A stretch of DNA of 64,000 nucleotides, taken from assembly GCA_030562195.1 (NCBI GenBank), contig CM060202.1, positions 16,230,317-16,294,316 on the forward strand, written 5' to 3'. Source of the stretch: Nipponacmea schrenckii (Eukaryota; Mollusca; Gastropoda; Lottiidae). Position 1 is the first letter of the stretch; each line of letters begins with the position of its first letter. This document shows positions 19,969-29,868 of the stretch, piece by piece. The position numbers and the translations under genes were made by a program. The notes under the pieces are model-generated. The model did not search any database, was not told the origin of the DNA, and saw nothing but the letters and a program-made list of their open reading frames with translations.

Positions 19969-21236
19969 CAATGTTTTATTCAACCGACTATCTCACGATT
20001 TCAAAATAACGGACTTGGCTTTAGACCTGCTGAAATCCTACTTAACTAATCGGTCACAATCTGTAATTGTTAATAACAAGCCATCCGCCAAAAAATGTTT
20101 ACTGTACGGTGTACCACAGGGGTCCGTTTTAGGCCCAATTTTGTTTAGTATGTACACCACCCCGCTCTCTAAGATAGTTCGCAGACATGGCCTTGATTTT
20201 CATCTATATGCTGATGATACACAGTTATATTTGTCTTTTAAACCCTCTGTAAATAATAGTTTTAATCATTGTAAATCCAAAATTGAATGTTGTATCGAAG
20301 ATATCCGATCTTGGATGAATAATAATTTTCTTAAACTTAACGAAGATAAAACAGAATATATTCTCTTGGGCTCAAACAATCTTATATCGAAAGTAAACCA
20401 AACTGTTTCTTTATCTGTGGGTACTCATGTAATAAACCCAGTTCCATCTGCCAGAAATATCGGAGTTATCTTTGATCAACATTTAACCTTGGAACCTCAT
20501 GTAAATAATGTATGTAAATTGTGTTATTTTAATCTCCGTAAAATCAGTAAAATTCGCAGGAACCTTTCTACTTCTTCAGTTAAAACTTTAGTACAAGCTC
20601 TGATTACCTCCCGTTTGGATAACTGTAATTCTTTATTAATTGGAATTCCATTACGTATAACCAATAAACTACAAAGGGTTCAAAATGCAGCAGCAAGACT
20701 TATCTCCGGCAAAAAACATCTCGAGCACATCACACCAATTTTATTAGACCTACACTGGCTACCTGTTGTTTATAGAATTCAATTTAAGATCCTACTTTTA
20801 ACTTTTAAATGTCTTAATGATACAGCACCTTCTTATTTATCTGCACTTATTGAAATTTACACACCAAGTCGAACCCTTCGTTCTTCTTCGGACAACTTTT
20901 TACTAGTTCACAAATCATCCAGGCTTTTAACTTACGGTGAACGCTCTTTTACCGTCCAAGCACCCAAACTGTGGAATATTTTACCTTTTGATTTAAGATG
21001 CTGTAATTCTTTATCTAATTTTAAATCTCTTCTTAAGACGTTTTTGTTTAAGAAAGCTTTTAATTTATAGATAGTTTTAGTTTGACTTTATTTATTTATA
21101 TTTTATACAATTTACATGTCCTTTTTATCATATACATCCTGATTGTTTTATCAATGTTATTGTACAGCGCATCTGAGCACGTTTTTGTGAAAGATGGCGC
21201 TTTATAAATGTCTTTATAATAATAATAATAATAATC
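19969..21236 (+). mobile_element. 5'-truncated LINE nested in BEL fragment
   Basis: Contains the second half of the LINE reverse transcriptase, a 3'UTR with the phrase 'gatggcgctttataaatgtc' found at the end of L2/CR1-like elements, and a (TAA)n tail at 21218-21236. The BEL sequence on both sides proves insertion; the matching empty site is at 24963-24980. A few target bases seem lost and no clear target duplication is present. Confidence 0.85.
20015..21070 (+). pseudogene. LINE reverse transcriptase, C-terminal half
   Basis: A long intact frame of about 350 codons. It has LKSYLTNRSQSVIVNN, GVPQGSVLGPILFSMY, FHLYADDTQLYLSF (catalytic YADD), NNNFLKLNEDKTEYILLGS, the thumb region, and the family end-piece LWNILPFDLRCC then LLKTFLFKKAF. 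The catalytic box is intact, but the fingers and the whole endonuclease are missing, as expected after 5' truncation during insertion. The intact frame suggests a fairly young copy. Confidence 0.9.
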
Positions 21237-21600
21237 CTGTTGCAGTAGTAGGTGACGTTAAGAAGTTCTAATCATCTCGGTAAATGCAAATGATAGAGAT
21301 GTTCTACGATTTTTATGGATCGACAACCAATTAAACCTTCTCTGCCTCAGGTTTACTCGTGTTGTATTTGGCGTATCTTCCAGTCCATTTCTCTTGAATT
21401 CGACAATTAAGCAACATACTAAACAATATGAGAGTCAGATCCAGAGTTTGTCAGGAACTTTCTTCAGGTAATTTATGTTGATGATTTATCTACTGTTGCC
21501 AAAGATGAAGAATGAATTATATACAAAGGCTAAATTTATATTAGCAGATAGTGGATTTAATCTCAGAAAGTTTCAAAGGTCTTAACAGAAAGAATTAATT
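21237..21600 (+). mobile_element. BEL/Pao reverse transcriptase fragment, right part
   Basis: Resumes the BEL sequence at 'cctgttgcagtag' and runs through the palm region to the catalytic YVDDLSTV (21473-21496). Small deletions break the frame. It passes directly into an R3 element at about 21601. Confidence 0.83.
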
Positions 21601-22023
21601 TTGAATTTAGTCCGTTCTATTTGTAGAAATTCTCTTTCTCCCTTCCTTTGGGGGTTTTTGCATGCCCATATTGGACTAATTTTTGGTCTAGATTTGAAAT
21701 TTGATGTCTGAAATTGCATTTTCTTTCAGAATTTCTGAGATGATGAGAAATTTAATTGGCGGAAGGTTATTTCTCAAAATAGTGGTTTTGTGTGCAGTGA
21801 CAGTCAAGCGGATGATGATAAAATGTAGTGGTTTACTTTCATTTTGTTTAGTTAAAAATTTTCATGGTCATGCTGTATTGAAATTTTGTACAGAAACCAA
21901 GTATTGGCCAGGCTCTCATGTGACATATAGGAAAGTTTTCAACGAGACTTCTGGAAAAAGTTATGGGAGGTTGAATTTCGTGATTTAACATTGAAACAGA
22001 TGTCAAATGAATTGGTGGACTGA
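21601..22023 (+). mobile_element. MITE R3, copy in BEL fragment (left end missing)
   Basis: Matches R3 copies elsewhere in the window and ends GTGGACTGAGTC (22012-22023), the R3 terminal inverted repeat with one change. The left terminal repeat is not present. The longer BEL copy carries R3 at the same position, so the two BEL copies share an R3-bearing ancestor. Confidence 0.75.
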
Positions 22024-22590
22024 GTCGATATCTTCTCCAGGGGAGGTAATTCAACAATACAGGAAGATAACTCAATGTTTCAAACATAGGGACAAAAATT
22101 AACATACTTCATGCAATTTATAATGGTAAGTTTCCAATCTGGATGATTCATGAAAACAAAATCAATGCCCCTGAAAACTCGTCAAAAAGTAACCCCGAAA
22201 CGGCTGCTTTCCGACCTAAGAGATCGTTGTTTCAAATCACCCCCCCCCCGTAAAAGGATATATCAAATAAATAACATTATAACCTTCTTAAACAGATGTC
22301 GAGCTGACAGTGCGAGTCGAAAATTCGAATCAAGTGTTTCAAAAGAGACGCATAACCTTCGTCAGAGGAGACAACCGCCACGTTAAGTATACCACTCGCA
22401 GTGACTAAAATTTCCAAAGACAACCGACCTAACATTAGAATTATGGATAGAAATTTAAAATTGTGTATAACAGACATTATACAGGTCTGAAAGAATAATA
22501 AAAAAAATTAGAGTTTTTAAAAGTTAAAAATAGAAAAATTGACTGTACTGTGATAACGTAACGTGATTGTTACTATGACGTCATAAACAT
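22024..22590 (+). other. Upstream region of unknown gene, no certain gene
   Basis: Contains a short basic open frame (22150-22386) with a run of nine C inside, which I do not trust as a gene. A CRE palindrome TGACGTCA at 22576-22583 lies just ahead of the likely first exon of the gene that follows. Confidence 0.35.
22576..22583. promoter_or_regulatory. CRE palindrome upstream of unknown gene
   Basis: Perfect TGACGTCA about 130 bp before a good splice donor at 22708 that ends a probable noncoding first exon. CRE sites of this kind are common in core promoters. Function inferred. Confidence 0.35.
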
Positions 22591-22707
22591 TATCATCACT
22601 GATTGTTCTGTATTACAACCAGAAACAACACAGATTCCACATTCCACTCAATTTTATCAGATTTCAACAAATTTCCTGATTTTTTTCAAGAATTTTGTGG
22701 TAAAGAG
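22591..22707 (+). other. Probable noncoding exon 1 of unknown gene
   Basis: Ends at AAAGAG|GTGAGT (donor at 22708). The matching acceptor (TTATCTTATAG, ending 22927) lies five bases before the ATG at 22933. The 5' end is a guess placed after the CRE site. Confidence 0.4.
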
Positions 22708-22927
22708 GTGAGTTTTTATTGTATTTTTATGGTGTTGAAGTTTTATCAAAAAATAGCCAAATTCTAAGGTAAATTTTGTCAGTTTTTAAAGAAACAAAAA
22801 TAGAAAATATGGTTCCAATCACTTTCTAAGCCACATTATGTTAAATGCGAACGATTCTATATATTTTCAGATAGTTTGGTCACTATGTTTTTGAACTTTT
22901 GAAAATAACATTTTATTTATCTTATAG

Positions 22928-23799
22928 GAAAAATGACAACAACGGATTCTGCAAGGCAGACTCTCCCGAGAGACGCTCTTGGAATAAAGCTGATAAAAAG
23001 TCGAAGAGAAACCGAGGAAGAATTTGAAAGAAGAAATCAGCTATTTTACCACTTCAGAGATTACAAGAGACTTCCCTCAACAAAATCTGGTTCTTCCCGA
23101 GGAACCATTACTGACAAACATAGTACAATATCACCAACCATCTTGCTACCAACAACGTCGTCAGCTCCAACCTCAAATAGTATTTACAAAGGGATCGTTC
23201 CGACCATGTGCTACAACTACGGTTACAAGTATGACTATTGATATCGTTCCAGTTCCCCAAGGAGTACGGCTACGGATAAAGAACTGTTGAAGAAACTAAA
23301 AAACAGAAACCCAAAGATAGATCTATCTGTTTATCTGATACCAGAGAAAACTACAGACTTCACTCAATATCTCGTCCAGAAACCACTTGAACACCAGGTA
23401 GATGTCAACTCCGAGACAATAGTAGCTTCAATACTTCAAGATCTTCTAGACTCTTTAGATTTTGGTGCTGAACATGGAAATCATGAATTCCAGAGTAATT
23501 CTTCTGAAACAGGTTAGTTTTGAATTAGACACACAGTTCTGGCTAAAATTTTTACTTAAAGTTCAGAAAAGAGTAGTGTTGGATAGTGTTGAAGAACGTA
23601 GTTTAATAAAAGCACTGGCCATGGTCACAAATTAAAAGCAGTAGGGCTTGTTAACTACATATTTTTATTATTTTTTTTTCCAGGAATTAAAGTCAAAAGA
23701 TTCCAAAGATGTAGAAAAAGTTTAAAGTCACTAAAGACAAGAGTTGTGACGTCATTAAGATGTTGTTTTAGATCAAAATCTTCTCAAGCTTCAGATTAA
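22928..23799 (+). CDS. Unrecognised small spliced gene with one in-frame TGA
   Basis: Exon 2 (22928-23512) opens with ATG at 22933 and stays in one frame to the donor ACAG|GTTAGT, except for a single TGA at 23239-23241. Exon 3 (23684-23799) follows a strong acceptor (nine T, then CCAG) and ends at TAA 23797-23799. The product would be about 230 residues: a charged N-terminus (IKLIKSRRETEEEFERRN), a Ser/Thr/Pro-rich middle, an acidic stretch (ETIVASILQDLLDSLDFG) and a short basic Cys-containing tail (GIKVKRFQRCRKSL and SLRCCFRSK). No signal peptide, membrane span or known domain. The TGA sits in YKYDY*YRSSSPRS. It may be a null mutation, an assembly error or a real end; both sides look coding. 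Confidence 0.5.
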
Positions 23800-24589
23800 A
23801 GTACGATTGTCACCAGGATCGAATATGATTGACCCCGAGGTCAGAGTTCAGAGTATTGTTGATCCCGAGGTCAGAATTCAGAGTATGATTGACCCTGAGG
23901 TTGGGGTTCGGAATATTATTAACCCCCTTGATTTTATTGTACCGACAACAACGACGAATTTGTATCAAATATTTGAAATATTATGATTATTGGTTTTTAA
24001 ATATTTTTATATAAATTAGGCTATTCATATTTTTGATAAAGATTTTATGAACGAATCCTGTGTGTTGTTTTGTATAGATAGACTTAGACTTTAACAAATT
24101 GCTAGGTGCACTCACTGTCTGGTTTAAAACCAGTTTATATTGAGTTATGTCCCCTCCTCCGTTTGATCAAAAGATTAACCAGATGGAGAAGCTGACCTTC
24201 ATCCCGCAAAGTTTTGGGGCACATGTTGTTCCTCCTCACCTTATGATTCTTAAAACACCACTGTAGAAGAAGTATGATTCACGATGGTTTGAGATTATCT
24301 ATACAGTGAAAAAGAGGAAGTGACGATTCAATTTGAATTTGCAGGTGTCCCATATTTTCCCTTACCAATTGAGGTAATAGATCTGAGCCAAATCAGGAAG
24401 GCATTATAAGGGAAGGGACGATGTGGAAGGGATTCATTTTTACCCGGTAGATAGAAGTAAAGTATAATTATCCTTCCAATATATGCTGACATTATAAGAT
24501 CTCCGAAATTTTTGGGAGTTGGAGTCATTAGGAATAAGGTCAAAGTCAATTTATGAATAGCTCATAGAAACAGTCAAATTTCAAAAAGG
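23800..24589 (+). other. 3' flank of unknown gene and degraded BEL sequence
   Basis: Holds a 30-bp minisatellite (listed separately), then AT-rich DNA. From about 24300 it has sequence that leads into the BEL reverse transcriptase but is too broken to translate with confidence. Confidence 0.4.
23824..23925 (+). repeat. 30-bp minisatellite, about 3.4 copies
   Basis: Units at 23824, 23854, 23884 and a partial one at 23914. The consensus includes 'tatgattgaccccgaggtc' followed by 'agagttcagag'. It begins 25 bp after the stop of the unrecognised gene, so it would lie in its 3'UTR. Confidence 0.85.
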
Positions 24590-25210
24590 TCGGTATGAAG
24601 TAAATCTACCTTGGAAAATACCTCTTCCATTTCTGACAGATAACTATGTGCTTTGTTCTAAACGCTTAGATGGTTTACTCAGAAGATTGAGGCAAGAACC
24701 GGAGATATTTCAAGAATTTGCCTCAGTAATTCAAGATCAGCTCAAGAATGGAATAGTAAAAGTGGTACAAAATCCTTCATCTGGTGAACTTGGCCAAGTT
24801 CATTATTAATTTACCTCACGATCCTGTTGTAAGAAGAGATAGGTCAACAACTTAAGTCAGAATAGTCTATGATACTTCAGCAAAATCAACTGGTCCATCT
24901 CTAAATGATTGCCTTTATGCAGGTCCACCTCTCACAGAAAATATATTTGACATTTTACTTAGATTCAGAATTCATCCTGTTGCAGTAGTAAGTGACGTTA
25001 AGAAGGCATTTCTAATCATCTCGGTAAATGCAAATGATAGAGATGTTCTACGATTTTTATGGATCGACAACCAATCAAACCTTCTCTGCCTCAGGTTTAC
25101 TCGTGTTGTATTTGGCGTATCTTCCAGTCCATTTCTCTTGAATGCGACAATTAAGCAACATGTCCAACAATATGAAGAGTCAGATCCAGTCAATTTATGC
25201 TGATGATTTA
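24590..25210 (+). pseudogene. BEL/Pao reverse transcriptase
   Basis: Short pieces in shifting frames: [56 protein letters not shown] (first catalytic Asp), LRFTRVVFGVSSSPFLLN and YADDLST (25196-25216). Motif order and wording are typical of the family. At least three frame changes make it nonfunctional. Confidence 0.85.
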
Positions 25211-25225
25211 TCTACTGGTGCCAAA

Positions 25226-26040
25226 GATGAAAAGCTAAATTGATATTAGCAGATGGTGGATTTAATCTCAGAAAGTTTATATCAAACTCAAAGGTCTTAA
25301 CAGAAAGAATTAATTAAGAAATTAAATTAAGAACTAATTCTCTTTCTCCCTTCCTTTGGGGATTTTTGTATGCCCATTTTGGACTAATTTTTGGTCTAGA
25401 TTTGAAATTTGATGTCTGAAAGTTAATGAGAAATTTAATTGGCGGAAGGTTATTTCTAAAAATAGTGGTTTTGTGTGCAGTGACAGTCAAGCGGATGATG
25501 ATAAAATGTAGTGGTTTATTTTCGTTTTGTTTAGTCAATTTTCCCAGGTCATGCTCTCTTAAAATTTTGACAAAAGCAAGTTTTGGTCCATTCAATAATA
25601 AAAAATTTTCAACCGAGTCAAAATTATGTAAATTAAATTTTTTTTAAACTTGCCAAAGATGGCAAAGCAAAATTGAATTTAAAGCTCATTTCTGGATTTA
25701 ATCAACAGAAAAGTTTAATATCAAAAGTAAAGGTTTAAAGATGAGAATTTTACCAAATTATTTAAAACTAATCTCTTTCTGCCCTTTCAGTTTGGGATTT
25801 TTGTATGACCCAAATTTGGAAATTTTTTTGTTCAAATTTAAAAGTTTGAGAAACAACAAAGATAAAAAAAGAAATTTCAGTTTAGCAAGGTTTTTCTGAC
25901 CCACTTGGTTTTGTGTGCATGACATTTCAAGCGATGTTGATAAAATTTTAAAGTGGTTTAGATTTATGATTGTTGGGTTCAAAATTTTGATGGTTTTTGC
26001 TATTTAAAATGTTTGAAAAAGCAAAGTTTTTGGTCAGGTT
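25226..26040 (+). repeat. Two tandem R3-bearing segments inside the BEL element
   Basis: Segment A (25226-25640) is the end of the RT region plus an R3 piece. Segment B (25651-26040) repeats the same order of phrases ('gccaaagatg', 'ctctttct', 'ttggttttgtgtgca', 'gcgatgttgataaaa') but with many small indels. Neither R3 end repeat is complete. Confidence 0.6.
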
Positions 26041-26470
26041 TTAGATGAAAATTTATAGATGAAGAGATCATAGAATGCAATCTTCATAGGTTTAGTGATG
26101 GGTCTATGAAAGCATATGGTGCAGTAGTCTACTTACAAATAGTCACATCTACATCAATCTTTTCAAGATTTTTAGCTTCAAAGACTCGAGTAGCTCCATT
26201 CGTTCAACATTCTATACCAAGATTGGAACTTTTGTCAAGGCTTATGGTAACAATTCAGAAGGCTTTTGAAACTGATCTTCATATCAACCGCTCAACATGT
26301 TGGTCAGACAGTAAAGGTAGCATTATATTAGATGAAGAATCAAGACAAAGAGTGGAAACAGTTCGTCCAGAACAGGGTAAATTAGATAAGAAGTCTGATG
26401 TCTATTGAGAATTTCAAACACTGTCCAGGAAGAGTAAATCCGGCTGACAATTCCGTCTAGAGGAATATAT
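26041..26470 (+). pseudogene. BEL/Pao RNase H
   Basis: Shows MKAYGAVVYL, FLASKTRVAPF, HSIPRLELLSRLMVTIQKAF and the acidic STCWSDSK. These are the usual BEL RNase H landmarks. The frame breaks after 26408. Confidence 0.8.
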
Positions 26471-26580
26471 CCTAATGAATTTCTGTCAGTTTCTCAGCTA
26501 TGGTTACAAGGTCCATTATGGCTAAATGGTGATCAAATAGAAGACAATTGTAATTTAGTAGATATGAATATTTAGCTGAA

Positions 26581-27780
26581 ATGAGGAAGATATCAAAATT
26601 GGAGTTGTCTACACTATTGGTCAAAACACAGAATTCTGCATGTATCAGTAGAATCATGGCATGCGAAGATTACAGCGACTTCAATAGACTTATTAGAATA
26701 ACCAGCTTACTTTTGAAGTTCATCAGAGTTCTAAAGATTAAAGTCTCAAAAACTCAAGACAAGATTGTTGAAGAAACCAAAGATGAAATACCTAGAGCAG
26801 AAATTTTATGGTTAATGGAAAATCAAATGACATTAAAATCATGTGAAAATTATCAGAAATGGAATATGGAATTCAGATTATTTACTGATGAAAATGGTTT
26901 GATGAGATGTGGTGGCAGGTTGGGAAACTCAGAATTACCTTATACTTCAAGGTATCCAATTATATTAGACTATAGTTAACAACCTTAATTATCAGACTTG
27001 CACATCAGAAGATATTTTATGGTGGAGTTAAAGCAACATTAGCAGAAATCAGATCAAATTACTGGATAGTCAGAAAAATACTAGTAATCCATGGATTTAC
27101 AGTGTGTAAGAGATTTAATGGTAAACCTTACACACCTCCAGGATCACCAGATTTACCAGAATTCAGAGTTAAAGAAGCAAATGCCTTTGCCTACACAGGT
27201 TTAGATTACATTTGTCCAGTTCATTCTAAAGATTATGGTAAATTATGGATTTGTCTATTCACTTGCTGTATTACTAGAGCTGTTCATTTGGAGTTGGTAT
27301 CGAATCTTACCCCAGATGCCCTTCTCAGATGTTTTAGAAGATTCACTGCAAGAAGATCACTACCAATGGTTATCGTCTCAGATAATGCATCTACATTCAA
27401 GCCAGCATCTAGATAAATTATCAGTATAATGGAAGATTCATCAGTCAAGAGACATTTGTTAAATCAACATGTCAAATGGCCTTACAACTTATCTAAAGCA
27501 CCCTGGTGGGGGGATTTATGACAGATTGGTCAAATTAGTAAAAGATTGTCTTAAGAAAAATATTGGGCAAGCTAATTTAAGTTATGATGAAATATCAACA
27601 GTGGTAACTGAAGTCGAAGCTATTTTAAACACACGTCCTTTGTCATATACAACTTCTGATGACATAGAAGAACCCTTAACTCCATCACATTTAATATATG
27701 GTTATCGTGTATTCAGCCTTCCAGACAGACATATTGGTAAATTGGAAGATGTAAATGATGTAAATCAGAGATTTTAAGTT
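26581..27780 (+). pseudogene. BEL/Pao integrase
   Basis: First the zinc-binding part (LMENQMTLKSCENYQKWN, RCGGRLGNSELPYTSRYPII). Then, after frame changes, the catalytic core: NAFAYTGLDYICPV (first Asp), CITRAVHLELVSNLTPD, SLPMVIVSDNASTFK (second Asp). Next comes GGGIYDRLVKLVKDCLKK, where the catalytic Glu found in relatives (YERL) is an Asp. The end is TEVEAILNTRPLSY and LTPSHLIYGY. Several frameshifts and stops (26979, 27416) separate these parts. Confidence 0.85.
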
Positions 27781-28291
27781 GGCGAACGAAGCATATTAAA
27801 ACGGTAATTGGTCATTTTTGGTCAAGATGGAGAAAAAATATCTACAAGAATTGAGAAATCAACATAGGAATGAAAAGAATTCAAAGTCAGTCAGTCCAAT
27901 TTCAGTTGGTGATGTCGTCTTGGTACATGATGAGCAACCACCAAGAGGAATGTGGAAATTAGGTCGAATAGATAAATTTATTGACAGTAAAGATTGAAAA
28001 GTCAGAGGAGCAGTAGTCAAAATACAAACCAAAAGTAGTAAAGTTAGTTCTTTAAATCGTCCGGTTCAACTTTTATATCTATTGGAAGTAAATGTTAGTG
28101 CTGTCAATGATGAACCAAATTCTAATACTTTGAATAAGTCATGTCAAGAAGAAGAAATAGCAGAAAATTGTATGGAAACCCAGACGAGCAAATCAGAATC
28201 AACCAGAAGGCCTAAACGTTCAGCTGCATTGGTAGGAGAATCCATTGGAAGAAAATCGATACGAGAATTACAGTCTTCTACAAATTTCTAG
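27781..28291 (+). pseudogene. BEL/Pao integrase C-terminal domain and tail
   Basis: Starts with a broken stretch (27840-28080) carrying 'IGDVVLVHDEQPPRGMWKLG'-like wording, the C-terminal domain that follows BEL integrases. It then has an open frame (28082-28291) ending in RRPKRSAALVGES, a basic tail typical of BEL polyproteins. Confidence 0.7.
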
Positions 28292-28502
28292 TAAAATTCA
28301 GAGACTTTCTAGTTTATGTACTGTGTTTGATTCAATTTGAAGACTTAATAATAATTCAGTGGTGAAAGATTTCCATATAGAGACTCATTGCATTGTATTA
28401 TTTCAGATGAAGAATACTTTCAGTTATAACAAGATCAACAGAGGATATTTAGAGACTTTGTTATATTTTGTGTTGACCAGTACAGGTCAACAGGGGGGAG
28501 AG

Positions 28503-28800
28503 TGAGATATTCAATTCCTTAACCCCAAATTACGCTATACTTAGATTCCAAATACTTATTTTGTTCATGCATGTTTTGATGTAAAAAAGGAAATGACACT
28601 GAATAAACACGAACTCAATTTAATCCAGAGTTTTTGAGATATGAAGGGTTTGATTTTCTCCAAGCGTCTTCACTCCGCTTGAGGGGTCGAAAATAAGACA
28701 GGATCCTACATACCACAATAAATGTATAAATACAGCATCACAAACCCAATATTTTTGCCCAGTCTTGCACATGATAATTCACCAAGACGTCGAGGTAACA
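28503..28800 (+). repeat. BEL/Pao 3' LTR
   Basis: Begins TGAGATATTC right after a polypurine tract (ACAGGGGGGAGAG, 28490-28502) and can be closed at CA (28799-28800). This gives 298 bp with TG...CA ends. It contains an AATAAA (28601-28606 region), fitting the R region. No second copy is in the window, so the right edge is a prediction. Confidence 0.55.
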
Positions 28801-29811
28801 GAATTTTTATTTTTTAATTTAAAGGGAAACAACTTTTACAAGTACTTAAGAGCAGCCACAGACAGACAAAGTATAATTATTCCGATGACAAATTATTTCT
28901 AAAAGTTTTAGATGGTTCCTAAGGGTTTGACAACAATTGATAAATGTCATATTCATTTTATTTTATACTCTGTTGAGATTTGAATCATATTACTTAAAAT
29001 GGTTTGTAGAATTGAAAAAGAACACAATAATATAATGCATACTTTTATTACAAAATACCATGTAGGAACAAATACAATTACAAATTCCTTAACAATTAAT
29101 ATTAACAACAATAAATTGAATTAGAGAAGACAAAGGTAATTATGCAATCAATTATTGATATATAATTAATATTTGATCGATCAGTTTGGTGGTAATGTTA
29201 ACATCATTCCCTTAGCAAAATATCCACCATTATGTCAAAGTTCCAACAAAATCGATGTAATGCTATTCACGTAGTCTCAATATGGAACGGGGAATAAAAA
29301 GGCGTTGTCCCTATCTGTGAACACATAAATTACAGGATATCAATGGAAATGACATTAGGAAATTTTGTTGTCGAGTCCGTCCCATTTACCAATGCTGGTC
29401 AAGTTATGTGAATAAATTATTAAAAATTTAAATACAGAAATAAGGCGTTTTCGATAAAACAGCCCATGTTTCTTGTATTGGTGTCCTTTGGTTCCCTATA
29501 CAAAGACTTTTTTTTTTTTTTTCTTTTGATTATAAACATCATGCTCAAAAATTTCTGTCAGAGTTTCAGTTAAGATTAAAGAATTTTCTGCTCGTAAATC
29601 TATGTACAATTATCAATTAACTGTTATAGCATCTTACACAATAATTTTTTACAAACAATTGCGGATATTGAAAGATTTCACAAGTGTGACTAAGAATTTA
29701 TAATATTCTGAGAAACACAAATATGTAGAATATAGAGTTCAAATGAAACGAAGTTGTATTTTTATATTTACAAGAATGTATTTAAGGTACACTTCCTGTT
29801 AGTTGGCCGGT
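28801..29811 (-). other. 3'UTR/flank of tetraspanin gene, no other gene
   Basis: AT-rich, no coding signal. Part of it must be the 3'UTR of the tetraspanin transcript ending in exon 6b. An AATAAA overlaps the exon 6b stop codon itself, and several AT-rich candidates lie further down, so I cannot place the cleavage site. Confidence 0.4.
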
Positions 29812-29868
29812 TTATTGAAATTCATCTTTTCTACAACACAAAACAAAGGCAGCGATGATAACTACGAT
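29812..29868 (-). CDS. Tetraspanin alternative last exon 6b
   Basis: Acceptor TTTTGCAG at 29869-29870, then 18 codons and TAA. It encodes IVVIIAAFVLCCRKDEFQ, the inner end of membrane span 4 and a tail ending KDEFQ. It is a paralogue of exon 6a, 420 bp away, and joins exon 5 in the same phase. Confidence 0.85.
   Translation of the reverse strand: MVVIIAAFVLCCRKDEFQ

Larger units (their letters stand above)
24590..28800 (+). mobile_element. BEL/Pao LTR retrotransposon, decayed, 3' LTR kept
   Basis: Order seen is reverse transcriptase (24590-25210), RNase H (26041-26470), integrase (26581-27780), integrase tail (27900-28291), polypurine tract (28490-28502) and an LTR (28503-28800). The two-part zinc-binding plus catalytic integrase and the PRLELLS RNase H motif identify BEL/Pao. 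Frameshifts and stops are frequent, gag and protease are not recognisable and no 5' LTR is present. R3-related sequence separates the RT from RNase H. Confidence 0.85.

Noticed and set aside
22150..22386. Basic 78-codon open frame
   Set aside because: It contains a nine-base C run likely to shift the frame and has no splice or homology support.
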